Shown: positions 26,438-36,540, numbered from the stretch's first letter. The stretch is 64,000 bases of DNA from Vagococcus zengguangii (GCF_005145005.1 NZ_CP039712.1:1594501-1658500), one strand, 5' to 3'. Numbers and translations: made by a program. Notes: generated from the letters alone by a model not told the origin.

Positions 26438-27776
26438 GTTACAAACGTTACCGATTGAAAAAGTCTTTAAAGATCCCATTCATAATGATATCCAAGTTGA
26501 ACATCAAGTGATACTGGATTTAATTAATGCAAAAGAGTTTCAGCGACTACGACGTATTAAACAACTAGGCACTTCTTCCTTCACTTTTCACGGTGGGGAA
26601 CACAGTCGCTTTTCTCATTCGCTTGGGGTTTACGAAATAACCCGCCGTATTTGCGATATTTTCGCTCGTAATTTTTCAATTGAAAAAGATCCTGTTCATG
26701 GTTGGAACGATGATGAACGCCTGGTTGCTTTATGTGCAGCTTTACTACATGACGTTGGTCACGGACCTTATTCTCATACGTTTGAATCAATTTTTGGGAC
26801 GAACCACGAGCAATTTACAGTCGACATCATCACCTCGCCTTTTACCGAAATTTATCAAATTTTGAATAAGGTCGAAGATGGCTTCCCACAAAAAGTGGCA
26901 AGCGTCATTACGAAACAATATCCAAATAAACAAGTCGTTCAAATGATTTCTAGTCAAATCGATGCCGATCGCATGGACTACTTGTTACGTGATGCTTACT
27001 TTACTGGTACGGAATATGGGACATTCGATTTAACACGAATTTTACGAGTAATTCGCCCCTACAACAATGGGATTTGCTTTACCACCAACGGCATGCATGC
27101 GGTAGAAGATTACATTGTTAGTCGCTACCAAATGTATATGCAAGTCTATTTCCACCCTGTTTCGCGCGGTATGGAAGTCGTTTTAGACCATCTTTTGAAA
27201 TACGCTGGTAAGCTTTATCAAGACAGCCCAGCTTTTTTTGAAAGAACATCCCCTTGCTTAGTCCCGTTTTTTGAGAAGAATGAAACATTAGAGGACTATT
27301 TAAAATTAGATGATAACGTCTTAACGAGCTACTTCCTAGTATGGAGTGATCATCCGGATGAAACGTTGAGCGATCTAGCCCAACGTTTCTTAAACCGCAA
27401 GCCACTCAAGTCAGTCAAATTTGTCGCTGAACAAGATGAGCCGCTGATTGAAGAAATGAAGCAACTTATTGAAAAAATTGGCTATGATGCGGAGGTCTAT
27501 ACGGCTATTAATACGAGTTTTGATTTGCCGTATGATTTTTATCGCCCAGATTCTGTTTCATCTCGCACGCAAATCGAGCTGATGGAATATGACGGGACGC
27601 TGATTGAATTATCGCAACAGAGTTCATTAGTCCGTGCCTTAGCTGGTGAAATTCATGGCGATGAGCGTTTCTACTTTCCAAAAGAAATGCTGACGACCGA
27701 GGACAATTTATTCAGCGATATTTATCAACAATTCCAACGCTACATTCGTAACGGAAAAATAAATAAGCACAATTAA
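26421..27776 (+). CDS. HD-domain nucleotide triphosphohydrolase (YwfO-like)
   Basis: A 451-residue protein. The HD metal site is seen in GGEHSRFSHSLG and LLHDVGHGPYSHTFE, with the third part in SQIDADRMDYLLRD. The family includes the Enterococcus faecalis EF1143 dNTP triphosphohydrolase, to which this is similar in length and motif order. It probably breaks down dNTPs or a related nucleotide. Its ATG lies inside lipL, with AGGAGG just before, so the two genes are coupled. The HAD gene follows 12 bp later. Confidence 0.9.
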   Translation: MEIPYKLQTLPIEKVFKDPIHNDIQVEHQVILDLINAKEFQRLRRIKQLGTSSFTFHGGEHSRFSHSLGVYEITRRICDIFARNFSIEKDPVHGWNDDERLVALCAALLHDVGHGPYSHTFESIFGTNHEQFTVDIITSPFTEIYQILNKVEDGFPQKVASVITKQYPNKQVVQMISSQIDADRMDYLLRDAYFTGTEYGTFDLTRILRVIRPYNNGICFTTNGMHAVEDYIVSRYQMYMQVYFHPVSRGMEVVLDHLLKYAGKLYQDSPAFFERTSPCLVPFFEKNETLEDYLKLDDNVLTSYFLVWSDHPDETLSDLAQRFLNRKPLKSVKFVAEQDEPLIEEMKQLIEKIGYDAEVYTAINTSFDLPYDFYRPDSVSSRTQIELMEYDGTLIELSQQSSLVRALAGEIHGDERFYFPKEMLTTEDNLFSDIYQQFQRYIRNGKINKHN

Positions 27777-27788
27777 GGAGAGAACACA

Positions 27789-28598
27789 TTGAGTATTAAA
27801 CTAGTCGCAATTGATATTGATGGGACATTAATCAATTCAAACCACCAATTAACCGAAAAAACAATCGAAGTCATTAAACAAAAGTCAGCCGAAGGAATGA
27901 AAATCGTGATTTGTTCTGGCCGTCCGCTAGTTGGGATGTTAGACGTTGTGAATCAACTAGGCTTAACAACTGACCAGGATTATATTATTAGCTACAACGG
28001 TGCCTTAGCTGTTAATGCAGCGACTCATCAACCCTTTGTAGAGCATTCATTAACATACGATGATTTAGCGAGTCTTCATCAACTAAGTTTAGACGTTAAC
28101 GCTCACTATCACTATGCGGATTTAGAGGCAATTTATACCCCTCATCGTCGCATTAACCCTTATTCAGTTCATGAAGTAACTTTAACTGGTATGCCATTAG
28201 AACACTTACCATTCGAAGAAGTGAACAAAGACAACAGCATTTGTAAATTAATGTTTATTGATCCGGAAGAAGAAATCACACGTATTATGGATGAAATTCC
28301 TGAACAATTTTATGAACAATATAATATCGTTAGAAGCGCACCTTTCTTCTTAGAGTTCTTGAATAAAGACGCTAGTAAAGGTTTAACCCTTAAAAATTTA
28401 GCAGACAAGCTAGGTATTGATGCAAGCGAGGTCATGGCGATTGGTGATAACGAAAATGACATTTCAATGTTAGAATATGCAGGTGTTGGAGTAGCAATGG
28501 GTAATGCTACTGAAAAAACTAAAGAATATGCACAAAAAATCACCTTATCTAACGATGAAGACGGTGTTGCTTACGCACTAGAGAATTTCACGAACTAA
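27789..28598 (+). CDS. Cof-type HAD phosphatase
   Basis: A 269-residue hydrolase of the Cof/YidA subfamily. Motif I is AIDIDGTLINS, motif II is CSGRP and the end motif is AIGDNENDISMLEYAG. A type IIB cap lies between. It dephosphorylates sugar phosphates or similar small molecules; the substrate cannot be told. It starts with TTG at 27789 after a good AAGGAGAG site. It is the last gene of the lipL-HD-HAD operon. Confidence 0.9.
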   Translation: MSIKLVAIDIDGTLINSNHQLTEKTIEVIKQKSAEGMKIVICSGRPLVGMLDVVNQLGLTTDQDYIISYNGALAVNAATHQPFVEHSLTYDDLASLHQLSLDVNAHYHYADLEAIYTPHRRINPYSVHEVTLTGMPLEHLPFEEVNKDNSICKLMFIDPEEEITRIMDEIPEQFYEQYNIVRSAPFFLEFLNKDASKGLTLKNLADKLGIDASEVMAIGDNENDISMLEYAGVGVAMGNATEKTKEYAQKITLSNDEDGVAYALENFTN

Positions 28599-28681
28599 CT
28601 GAATAAATAAGCACTTCACTTTATAAACTTCTTAATAATTGATAGAATGATGACAGATGTAATTTTGAGGAGGAAACTATT

Positions 28682-29059
28682 ATGAAAATGGCACATACTT
28701 GTGTACGTGTAAAAGATTTAGAAGCATCAATTGAATTTTATGAAAAAGCATTTGGGTTTGAAGTTAGCCGTCGTCGCGAATTTCCAGAGCACAAATTTAC
28801 GTTGGTTTATATGACGTTACCGGGTGATGACTACGAGTTAGAATTAACTTATAACTATGATCACGAAGCTTATGACTTAGGAAACGGATTTGGACACATT
28901 GCAATTGCAACAGATGATTTAGAAGGGTTACACGCTAAGCAAACAGAACAAGGTTTAGACGTAACACCACTTAAAAACTTACCTGGTGTTCCCCCTTCAT
29001 ACTACTTCGTTATGGATCCAGATGGCTACAAAGTTGAAGTGGTTCGTTTCAAAAAATAA
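28682..29059 (+). CDS. gloA: Lactoylglutathione lyase (glyoxalase I)
   Basis: A 125-residue VOC-fold enzyme that detoxifies methylglyoxal as its thiol adduct. Two beta-alpha-beta-beta-beta units are clear. The metal ligands are in AHTCVRV, DYELELTYN, GHIAIATDD and DGYKVEVV. It has its own ribosome site (GAGGAGG) and a strong terminator, so it is a single-gene unit. The thiol cofactor in this organism is not known. Confidence 0.92.
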   Translation: MKMAHTCVRVKDLEASIEFYEKAFGFEVSRRREFPEHKFTLVYMTLPGDDYELELTYNYDHEAYDLGNGFGHIAIATDDLEGLHAKQTEQGLDVTPLKNLPGVPPSYYFVMDPDGYKVEVVRFKK

Positions 29060-29069
29060 GTTCTTAATT

Positions 29070-29103
29070 AGAAGTTATGACAAAAAAGTCATAACTTCTT
29101 TTT
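29070..29103 (+). terminator. Terminator after gloA
   Basis: A perfect 12-bp stem (AGAAGTTATGAC and its complement, 29070-29099) with a six-A loop is followed by Ts. Confidence 0.9.
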
Positions 29104-29163
29104 AATTTCGCTCTTTTTCTGTTAAAATAAAAGTAGATAATACTTAAAACAGGAGGCTTAATT

Positions 29164-29988
29164 ATGAAACCCTTTAAAAATAGTTTAGAAGAAAAACACT
29201 ATTTTGAAACAGAAGCCACTGAGCAAGAATTTTTAGCTTGGTACAATCGCCAAGAACAACCTAAATACGAAAAACCTTCTGTCACCGTCGATAATGTCTT
29301 ATTTAGTTACGACAAGACGTCTGAAGATTTAAAAATATTACTGATTCAACGTAATACTCACCCTTATCGCCTATCTTGGGCTTTACCGGGAGGCTTTGTG
29401 AATCCCAATGAATCAACTGATGACAGTTGCATTCGCGAAACAAAAGAAGAAACCAACGTCTCTATCACTAAAGATAACATTGAACAATTACATACCTTTA
29501 GTACCCCACACCGCGACCCACGTGGCTGGGTGATTACGGTGAGTTATTTAGCCTTTATCGGTGAAGAACCGCTAGTTGCCGGTGATGATGCCAAAGCTGC
29601 CTTCTGGTTCTCACTAGTTAGAGATGGCGACTTGCTTTATTTAAGACACGACAAACAAGAACCCATTATTCTCGATTTAATAACCGAAGAATCAATCGGT
29701 AAAAATAAACTAGCATTTGATCACACGCAAATCATCTTGAAAGCTTTTAAACGGGTTGAGAATAAAATGTACCATGAGCCTCGTATTTTGCAGGTACTCG
29801 GAAAAGATTTCTCAATTACCGATGCTAGAAAAGTATTTTCTAAATTTTTAGGTGGTACTTACCGTGATATTGACCATTCTAACTTCAAAAAATCACTACT
29901 ACCTTATTTACATGAAGTGGGCGAACGTCCTACGGGTATCGGACGTCCCTCTAAGTTTTATGAACTAAATTTAACTGAAACAGACTAA
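29164..29988 (+). CDS. NrtR-like Nudix-domain transcriptional regulator
   Basis: A 274-residue protein with an N-terminal Nudix domain (about residues 38-170) and a C-terminal winged helix (about residues 190-270, ending in TGIGRPSKFYEL). The Nudix box is GFVNPNE then RETKEETNV, so a Thr and an Asn replace the usual hydrophobic residue and Gly. This fits NrtR regulators of NAD metabolism, in which catalysis is often lost and ADP-ribose is sensed. No NAD genes are near, so the target genes are unknown. Confidence 0.82.
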   Translation: MKPFKNSLEEKHYFETEATEQEFLAWYNRQEQPKYEKPSVTVDNVLFSYDKTSEDLKILLIQRNTHPYRLSWALPGGFVNPNESTDDSCIRETKEETNVSITKDNIEQLHTFSTPHRDPRGWVITVSYLAFIGEEPLVAGDDAKAAFWFSLVRDGDLLYLRHDKQEPIILDLITEESIGKNKLAFDHTQIILKAFKRVENKMYHEPRILQVLGKDFSITDARKVFSKFLGGTYRDIDHSNFKKSLLPYLHEVGERPTGIGRPSKFYELNLTETD

Positions 29989-29993
29989 CAAAA

Positions 29994-30027
29994 ATTGCCC
30001 TGTCGCATCGACAAGGCGATTTTTTTA
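29994..30027 (+). terminator. Terminator after the Nudix regulator
   Basis: ATTGCC-C-TGTCG pairs with CGACA-A-GGCGAT around CAT (29994-30020), followed by Ts that run into the end of the facing antiporter gene. Confidence 0.8.
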
Positions 30028-31440
30028 TAATTGAACTAGCGTCTTAAAGTTGATAAGACCATACACAAATAACGCGATAAACAAGATGAAAATGACTTTT
30101 TCATAGTTTTTAAATATTGTCTCGCCATTTTTGCGTTTAACGTAAATGTACATGATACTTCCAGGTAATAACGCCATTACTGTTAATACGAGATACATGG
30201 ATCCAGAAGCATAGAGTACCCAGAACATATAAATGGACGCAATAATCCCAACTAGCCAATTTTTAATCCGCTTGTCTTTGGTCGAAGCGGTTAATTTTAC
30301 TTGGAATAGCGCGACACACGTATAAGGTAATAAAATAGTTGAGGAGGATAATTTGGATAACATCGTGTAGGCTTCATCTGTTACTAAAAATGACAGCAAT
30401 AAGAATTGCACAATTAAGTTTGTAATAATCACTGAGTTAATCGGTATATCATTTTTATTTTCTTTCGTAAACAGTTTTGGAAATAGTTCACGTGTCCCCG
30501 CTTGATAGGCTACTTCTTCAGCTAATAACGTATTGGCCATCCATGAACCAAAAATCGAAATAATAACTCCCAAATTAACAATAATCGCCCCTGGTTTACC
30601 AATCAGACTTTCTAGAACATACGCCATCGCTGGATTGGGTAAACTTTTTAATTCTGCTTGGCTCATTACCCCGTATGAGAAGACCGTCACAATGGCATAA
30701 ATGATTGTGACTGAAGCAAACCCCAAAATCGTTGCTTTCCCGACATCACTACGTTTTTTGGCACGTCCAGAAAAGACAACCGCTCCTTCGACCCCAATAA
30801 AGACCCAAACTGTTACTAAAACAGTCCCTTTTAACTGTTCCAAAATACTTGTTTCAAGTTGGCCATTACTCTTGAGGTTTCCCCAAAAATCAGTCGTAAA
30901 AACATCTAACTTAAAGCCCGCAATGACACAGACAATAAAAATAGCAATCGGTACCATTTTGGCAATCATTACACTGGTATTTAATAGTGTGGCCTTATCC
31001 AACCCTCTTAAAATTAAGAAGTGCATCAACCATAAAATAATGGACGCCCCAATGATTGACGGTATATTTTGACCATCCTCAAATACGGGAAAAAAATAAC
31101 CTAACGCACTAAATAATAACGTCCCAAATGCCACGTTTCCAATAATAACCGAAATCCAATACCCCCAGACCGAGTTGAACCCCATGAATTCACCAAAACC
31201 TTCTTGGGCGTAACTAAAAATACCCGAATCTAAGTCGGGCCGTTTACTGTTTAGATTTTCTAAACAAAACGCGAGTGACCCCATCCCAACACCAGCAATC
31301 ACCCAACCTAATATCGTCACACCGGCTGATGCTGTGTTGGCCATTTCCTTCATTAAGCTAAAAATACCAGCACCAACAATGGCGCTAATAATAATCCCAA
31401 TTAATGAAAACAGACCGATTTTCTTTTCCGTATTTTCCAT
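30025..31440 (-). CDS. Basic amino acid antiporter (APC superfamily)
   Basis: A 471-residue transporter with about 12 membrane helices. The start IGLFSLIGIIISAIVGAGIFSL has the GAGIF substrate loop of the APC superfamily. It resembles arginine/ornithine or lysine antiporters (ArcD/LysI type). It lies downstream of a DDAH-like hydrolase on the same strand, with a terminator between. An antiporter for arginine or methylarginine against citrulline or ornithine would fit. The substrate is inferred. Confidence 0.82.
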   Translation of the reverse strand: MENTEKKIGLFSLIGIIISAIVGAGIFSLMKEMANTASAGVTILGWVIAGVGMGSLAFCLENLNSKRPDLDSGIFSYAQEGFGEFMGFNSVWGYWISVIIGNVAFGTLLFSALGYFFPVFEDGQNIPSIIGASIILWLMHFLILRGLDKATLLNTSVMIAKMVPIAIFIVCVIAGFKLDVFTTDFWGNLKSNGQLETSILEQLKGTVLVTVWVFIGVEGAVVFSGRAKKRSDVGKATILGFASVTIIYAIVTVFSYGVMSQAELKSLPNPAMAYVLESLIGKPGAIIVNLGVIISIFGSWMANTLLAEEVAYQAGTRELFPKLFTKENKNDIPINSVIITNLIVQFLLLSFLVTDEAYTMLSKLSSSTILLPYTCVALFQVKLTASTKDKRIKNWLVGIIASIYMFWVLYASGSMYLVLTVMALLPGSIMYIYVKRKNGETIFKNYEKVIFILFIALFVYGLINFKTLVQL

Positions 31441-31453
31441 CCAATCCCCCCTA

Positions 31454-31487
31454 ACAAAAAAGAGATAAGCTACTAGCTTATCCCTCT
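31454..31487 (-). terminator. Terminator between DDAH-like gene and antiporter
   Basis: GATAAGCTA and TAGCTTATC (31464-31482) form a perfect 9-bp stem around one base, with a T-run on the minus strand. It sits just before the antiporter start, so it may cut expression of the antiporter relative to the hydrolase. Confidence 0.8.
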
Positions 31488-31511
31488 TCTAGATACTCGT
31501 CACTAGATATC

Positions 31512-32279
31512 TTAAAATCTAAGAGATAGGCAACTTAGACCACCATCAATTTTTCTAAACTCTGATGTATCAACCACTAACACTTTGTATCCCAACTCTT
31601 CGATTTTCTTTTGTACAACTGGATAGCCTTCTGGTACAATCACATAATCATTAATCCAAATACAGTTTGCACCGTAAGCTTCTTCCATATCAATTTCAAT
31701 TTTATTGAATTTTTCAAACTCAGGCGCTTGTTTAAATTCACCTGCTACAAGTAAATTATTATTTTCTAAATAAGCCAATCCTGTTTTTAAATGTAACATT
31801 TCTTTCATTTCGACCATTTGACCAGACAAACCATATTTTTCTAAAATTTCAATCATTTGTTTTGCCCCTTCTTCATTGGTACGAGCCGATAAACCAATGT
31901 AGAAATGATCGCCAACCATCATAATATCGCCCGCTTCAACTGTCCCAGGATCTTTAATATATTCAATATTTTCATAAAATTTTTCTAAAGCGGCAATCAT
32001 ATCTGGTAACGCTGCTTCTTTACGGCGACTCAATGCCCCAGGGCGTGTCACAATCGCACATTTACTCGTACATAAAGCTACATCTTCGACAAAACATGAA
32101 TCAGGAAAATCATCTTGCGGTTCTAATACTGTCACATTCACGCCAGTTTTAGTCAAAGCGCTTACATAATTTTCGTGTTGCATTAAGGCTTTGCTATAAA
32201 TTGGTTTCCCTTCATTTGCACTCGTTAAACCTTCTGAAATACTGCTTGATGGCACACGAACAATAACATTTTTGAACAT
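31512..32279 (-). CDS. Dimethylarginine dimethylaminohydrolase-like protein
   Basis: A 255-residue enzyme of the guanidino-group-modifying superfamily, like DDAH. The motifs are PDSCFVEDVAL, EAGDIM, LHLKTGLAYL with the catalytic His, and the C-terminal GGLSCLSLRF with Cys250. DDAH makes citrulline and dimethylamine from methylated arginine. It is much shorter than the arginine deiminase at 57307, so it is not a second ArcA. It may also act on another guanidino compound. A basic amino-acid antiporter follows. Confidence 0.85.
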   Translation of the reverse strand: MFKNVIVRVPSSSISEGLTSANEGKPIYSKALMQHENYVSALTKTGVNVTVLEPQDDFPDSCFVEDVALCTSKCAIVTRPGALSRRKEAALPDMIAALEKFYENIEYIKDPGTVEAGDIMMVGDHFYIGLSARTNEEGAKQMIEILEKYGLSGQMVEMKEMLHLKTGLAYLENNNLLVAGEFKQAPEFEKFNKIEIDMEEAYGANCIWINDYVIVPEGYPVVQKKIEELGYKVLVVDTSEFRKIDGGLSCLSLRF

Positions 32280-32320
32280 ACATTTTTCCCTCTTTCTTCT
32301 AATTTATTCTTACAACTTCA

Positions 32321-32349
32321 ATTATAACCTCCTTTTTATGAAAACTCAA
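32321..32349 (-). promoter_or_regulatory. Likely promoter of the DDAH-like gene
   Basis: On the minus strand TTGAGT (32349-32344) and TATAAT (32326-32321) are 17 bp apart, about 40 bp before the ATG. The stretch 32350-32427 holds only AT-rich sequence. Confidence 0.6.
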
Positions 32350-32420
32350 AGACTTTAAGGATTAAAAACATTCAATAACTGAACTAATATTATACTCAAA
32401 TAAACTTTTTTTGATAAATT

Positions 32421-32455
32421 AAAAAAAAAAACGACTCTCTTACGAGAATCGTTTT
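32421..32455 (-). terminator. Terminator after rpmE2
   Basis: ACGA-C-TCTC pairs with GAGA-A-TCGT (32431-32452) around TTAC. Ten or so Ts follow on the minus strand. Confidence 0.85.
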
Positions 32456-32472
32456 TGGCTTCATTAAAAATA

Positions 32473-32712
32473 TTACATACCGTATTTTTTGTTGAAGCGA
32501 TCCACACGTCCGTCTGCTTGAGTGAACTTTTGACGTCCTGTGTAGAATGGGTGAGAATCAGAAGTAACCTCAACACGGATCATTGGGTAAGTGTTACCTT
32601 CAAATTCAACAGTTTCTTCAGAGTACTTAGTAGAACCTGATAAAAACTTGAACCCTGTAGTAGTATCCATGAATACTACTTGTCTGTAATCTGGATGAAT
32701 TCCTTGTTTCAT
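32473..32712 (-). CDS. rpmE2: 50S ribosomal protein L31 type B
   Basis: A 79-residue ribosomal protein. It has the type B length and the motif [11 protein letters not shown] at the start and [13 protein letters not shown] near the end, and it has no cysteines. The lack of zinc ligands marks the zinc-independent form, which in Bacillus replaces type A when zinc is low. Here it stands alone, with its own promoter and terminator, so it is probably the main L31. No other L31 gene is in the window. Confidence 0.96.
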   Translation of the reverse strand: MKQGIHPDYRQVVFMDTTTGFKFLSGSTKYSEETVEFEGNTYPMIRVEVTSDSHPFYTGRQKFTQADGRVDRFNKKYGM

Positions 32713-32771
32713 GTGTTTTCTCTCCTTTGCCCTGAATCATTTGCTGAATCAGAGTTATTATTGTCTTCACA

Positions 32772-32800
32772 ACATTACTATATTAGCATGATTGTGTCAA
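32772..32800 (-). promoter_or_regulatory. Promoter of rpmE2
   Basis: On the minus strand TTGACA (32800-32795) and TAATGT (32777-32772) are 17 bp apart, about 60 bp before the rpmE2 ATG. Confidence 0.65.
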
Positions 32801-32821
32801 ATCTGCAATAAATTTTGTCGA

Positions 32822-34102
32822 TTAACGGCGACCTTTATTATTAAAGGTCACGTCTTTAAAGGCTTTGTATAAGTCTTCATTCGTCTTAGTTTTTCTTAAG
32901 AAATTAAGCAATTGTTCGGTGTATTCTAAGGAATCACCTTTCATATTGCGACGAATGTGCCAAATCTCATCTAGTTTTTCTTGTGGAATTAATAATTCTT
33001 CGCGACGTGTGCCTGATTTTTTCACATCAATTGCTGGGAAGATACGACGTTCAGCTAGCTCACGAGATAAATGTAATTCCATGTTCCCTGTTCCTTTGAA
33101 CTCTTCATAGATAACATCATCCATACGACTACCTGTATCGACTAAAGCAGTTGACAGAATCGTTAAGCTACCGCCTTCTTCGATATTACGTGCCGCCCCA
33201 AAAAACTTCTTCGGACGATAAAATGCAGCAGGATCAATCCCCCCACTTAAGGTACGGCCACTAGGTGGAATAACCAAGTTATAGGCACGTGCTAAGCGCG
33301 TAATATTATCCATTAAAATCACCACGTCGCGTTTGTCTTCAACTAAACGCATTGCACGTTCTAACACTAATTCCGAAATACGCGTATGATTTTGCGGTTG
33401 TTGATCAAACGTCGATGACACGACATCCGCTTTGACACTACGCTCAATATCCGTCACCTCTTCAGGACGTTCGTCTAATAGTAATACAATTAATTCAACT
33501 TCCGGATAATTGGTCGTAATACCATTGGCGATTTCTTTAATCAATGACGTTTTCCCCGCTTTAGGAGGTGCCACAACTAGCCCGCGTTGACCAAAACCAA
33601 CCGGTGAAAAAATATCAATCATGCGTGTGCCTAAGCGACCCGCTGTGGTTTCCAATTTCAATTGACGATCTGGATATGTCGCTGTTAAAGCCGGAAAATG
33701 CGGACGCTCTTTGGCTTCTTCTGGATTTTTGCCGTTAACTGTTTCAACATGCATCAACCCATAATAACGTTCACTCTCTTTAGGAGGACGCGCTTTCCCA
33801 CTAACTTTGTCACCATTTCTCAATCCAAAACGACGAATTTGTGAGGCTGAGATATAAATATCTTCCGCACTTGGTGAATAGTTAATCGGACGTAAAAAAC
33901 CATAGCCATCTTGTGAAACAATATCAAGAATTCCTTCCATCATAAAGAAACCTTGTTTTTCAGCTTGCGCTCGAATAACCGCTAAAGACAATTCTTTTTT
34001 ATTCATCTGGCTGTAGTATGGAATTTTATATTGTCGAGCATATTCATAGATTTCTTTCAGAGTACTATTATCTAGTTCCCCCATTGTTAAATAATCTTTC
34101 AA
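32822..34102 (-). CDS. rho: Transcription termination factor Rho
   Basis: A 426-residue hexameric RNA helicase. The N-terminal Rho domain is followed by the RNA-binding OB fold (about residues 50-120, [11 protein letters not shown]). The ATPase has Walker A in [10 protein letters not shown], Walker B in [15 protein letters not shown] and a lysine-rich end. The Q/R loop [20 protein letters not shown] is clear. It ends transcription at unstructured C-rich RNA. It follows murA by 16 bp in one operon, a usual order in Lactobacillales. Confidence 0.96.
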   Translation of the reverse strand: MKDYLTMGELDNSTLKEIYEYARQYKIPYYSQMNKKELSLAVIRAQAEKQGFFMMEGILDIVSQDGYGFLRPINYSPSAEDIYISASQIRRFGLRNGDKVSGKARPPKESERYYGLMHVETVNGKNPEEAKERPHFPALTATYPDRQLKLETTAGRLGTRMIDIFSPVGFGQRGLVVAPPKAGKTSLIKEIANGITTNYPEVELIVLLLDERPEEVTDIERSVKADVVSSTFDQQPQNHTRISELVLERAMRLVEDKRDVVILMDNITRLARAYNLVIPPSGRTLSGGIDPAAFYRPKKFFGAARNIEEGGSLTILSTALVDTGSRMDDVIYEEFKGTGNMELHLSRELAERRIFPAIDVKKSGTRREELLIPQEKLDEIWHIRRNMKGDSLEYTEQLLNFLRKTKTNEDLYKAFKDVTFNNKGRR

Positions 34103-34118
34103 TATGTTACCTACTTTC

Positions 34119-35381
34119 TTAATCTTCTTCGATTAATTGAATATCAGCTCCTAAAGCAGTTAATTTTTCAATAAAACGGTCATAACCACGTAAAATATGG
34201 CCAATGTTTGACACTTTTGTTTCACCTTGAGCCATAATACCAGCAATCACCAGACACGCTCCTGCACGTAAATCACTCGCTGCTACTTCGGCACCATTCA
34301 ATTCATTTGGCCCATTCAAGACAATCATATTACCTTCAACTTGTGCTTTAGCCCCCATGCGTGCTAACTCTGGAATATGGTTGACACGTTGTTGATAAAT
34401 CGTATCCTCAATAATACTTTCGCCAGTTGCTTTTAATAATAATGGTGTAATGGGTTGTTGTAAATCAGTCGCAAATCCTGGATAAGGATACGTTTTAACA
34501 TTAGTCGGTTTCAATTCAGTTGTTGGATGAACGAAGATACTTTCCTCGTTCATATCCATCTTAACGCCCATTTCTTCAAGTTTTAAAATAAAACTATCTA
34601 AATGCTCACGAATCACATTTTTAACTAAGATCCCTTCACCAGCAGCTGCTGCTAAAGATAAATACGTTCCCGCTTCAATACGGTCAGGAATAATTGAGTG
34701 ACGACAGCCACCTAATGTTTCAACTCCATCAATTCTGATTTCGTCAGTCCCTGCACCACGAATTTTAGCCCCCATATTATTTAACAATGTCGCCACATCA
34801 ATAATTTCAGGTTCACGTGCAGCATTTTCAATCACGGTACGACCTTTAGCCGTTGTCGCTGCTAACATCACGTTAATCGTTGCACCAATTGATACTACAT
34901 CCATAAAGATACGCGTACCTTTTAATCCTTCAGCTGGTGCTTTTAAATACATTGCCCCGTGTTCTGACTTAACTTCTGCGCCTAATGCTTCAAAGCCTTT
35001 AATATGTAAATCAATTGGACGTGGCCCTAAGAAACAACCACCCGGCAAACCAACTACTGCTTCACCATACTTAGCTAATAACGCGCCCATAAAATAATAA
35101 GACGCTCTTAAGCTATTAATTTTACCACTCGGCATCGGGATAGATACCATGTTAGTCGGATCAATGGTCATCGTGTTATCTTCAAAGGTAACACCTACAC
35201 CCATAATTTCTAAAATCTCTTTTAACGAATAAACATCGGCAATATCCGGTACACCTTCTAAAACAACAGGTGAATCTGCCATAATAGCTGCCGGAATTAA
35301 TGCCACGGTACTGTTTTTAGCCCCATTGATGGTCACTTCGCCTTTAAGCTTAGTACCACCATTTATCAAAAATTTTTTCAT
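34119..35381 (-). CDS. murA: UDP-N-acetylglucosamine 1-carboxyvinyltransferase
   Basis: A 420-residue enzyme that starts peptidoglycan synthesis by adding enolpyruvate to UDP-GlcNAc. The active-site cysteine is in [13 protein letters not shown]. The start [17 protein letters not shown] is the family mark. I chose the ATG at 35381 because AGAAGGAA lies at the right distance; a longer frame to 35447 has no good site. Many Gram-positives have two murA genes. The rho-linked one is often called murA2 or murAB, so this may be the second copy. Confidence 0.94.
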   Translation of the reverse strand: MKKFLINGGTKLKGEVTINGAKNSTVALIPAAIMADSPVVLEGVPDIADVYSLKEILEIMGVGVTFEDNTMTIDPTNMVSIPMPSGKINSLRASYYFMGALLAKYGEAVVGLPGGCFLGPRPIDLHIKGFEALGAEVKSEHGAMYLKAPAEGLKGTRIFMDVVSIGATINVMLAATTAKGRTVIENAAREPEIIDVATLLNNMGAKIRGAGTDEIRIDGVETLGGCRHSIIPDRIEAGTYLSLAAAAGEGILVKNVIREHLDSFILKLEEMGVKMDMNEESIFVHPTTELKPTNVKTYPYPGFATDLQQPITPLLLKATGESIIEDTIYQQRVNHIPELARMGAKAQVEGNMIVLNGPNELNGAEVAASDLRAGACLVIAGIMAQGETKVSNIGHILRGYDRFIEKLTALGADIQLIEED

Positions 35382-35513
35382 TGCTATATTCATTCCTTCT
35401 ATTTCGTTTTTATCTCGAATACTGTGCAGTTTAAGTGCAATCTTCATTATTTTAACATATCACTAGGTAATTCTAAAGTTATTATTACCTATGCTTAATT
35501 AAAAAACAAAAAT

Positions 35514-35565
35514 AGAAAAAGAAGAAATCAACTGAGCGAGATAGCTGATTTCTTCTTTTCTTTTT
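35514..35565 (-). terminator. Terminator after the VOC-domain gene
   Basis: A 13-bp stem (AAAGAAGAAATCA at 35518-35530, complement at 35546-35558) with a 15-base loop lies just past the stop of the VOC gene on the minus strand. Confidence 0.75.
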
Positions 35566-35580
35566 AAACGTGATTAGTTA

Positions 35581-36450
35581 TTAATTAATTGGTGCTTCGA
35601 CAACCCTAAACCAAATATGAATACCATCGGGATCGTCGACGTTTAAAATCTTTTTACCTTTATTGTAAAAATAATCAATACCCATTTCATCCAGATGCTC
35701 TTTAAGATGTTGCATCGCTTGGTCATGTTGTAAATGGAAGGTTACATAATCTAACCCCATATGTTCATCGTCAGGCTTATCTAATTCTAAAATTTGTGAG
35801 TGACGCAATGACACATGATGATGATAGTCATTTCCCGATAGGTAACGAACACTACGATAATCAGTGTTTCTTAGTTTAAACCCTAACACATCTTTATAGA
35901 ATGCTTCACTTTTCTCTATATCAGAGACATTCAACTGCACATGTCCTACGACTGTTTTAGAATCCAACTCAAGCAATGTCTCAGTTGAGACTTTCTTTAA
36001 ATCTTCAACATCTAATGGACGATTTTCTGGAGTGAAGTTTTCAATTCCTATTTCACGATCCCAATATATTTTTACAACATTAAATTCAGGATCTTTAATA
36101 ACTAAAACTTCCGCAAATCCATAATCTAACGTTTCCAATACTGGATAGTTAATACTTTCTAAATAATTTAAAAATTCAGCTAACTGTTGACGCGTTTTAA
36201 CTTTAATCCCAATGTGATTTAAGCCATTATGTGTATATGGACTTGGCAACGCTCCTGGTTCTTCTAATAACGCGATTAATGGTGATTTACGGCCTCTAGT
36301 CCCTAAGAAAGCCATATCATTTTCTTCATTTAAAATAGCTAATTTCAATACATCTGTGTAAAAAGCCAATTGCTTTTCCATGTCTCTAACCTTCAATGCC
36401 ACAGAACCAATAAATGTTTCTTGGTCTATTAAAAACTTTTGCATGAACAT
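35581..36450 (-). CDS. VOC-domain protein, CatE-like double glyoxalase fold
   Basis: A 289-residue protein with two VOC domains (about residues 10-130 and 165-285), like the extradiol dioxygenase-like CatE/YfiE group. Metal-ligand positions are seen in GLNHIGIKV, VVGHVQLNV, and HIWFRVVE. The substrate is unknown. The start is ATG at 36450 or the ATG two codons on (MQKFLID). It is a single-gene unit with a terminator. Confidence 0.8.
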   Translation of the reverse strand: MFMQKFLIDQETFIGSVALKVRDMEKQLAFYTDVLKLAILNEENDMAFLGTRGRKSPLIALLEEPGALPSPYTHNGLNHIGIKVKTRQQLAEFLNYLESINYPVLETLDYGFAEVLVIKDPEFNVVKIYWDREIGIENFTPENRPLDVEDLKKVSTETLLELDSKTVVGHVQLNVSDIEKSEAFYKDVLGFKLRNTDYRSVRYLSGNDYHHHVSLRHSQILELDKPDDEHMGLDYVTFHLQHDQAMQHLKEHLDEMGIDYFYNKGKKILNVDDPDGIHIWFRVVEAPIN

Positions 36451-36540
36451 TTACCACTCTTTCTATATTAAATAACTAACGATAGTGTAACATTAAATAA
36501 AAAAAAACAGAAGAAATATCCCTTAAAAAAAATTCCCTAT

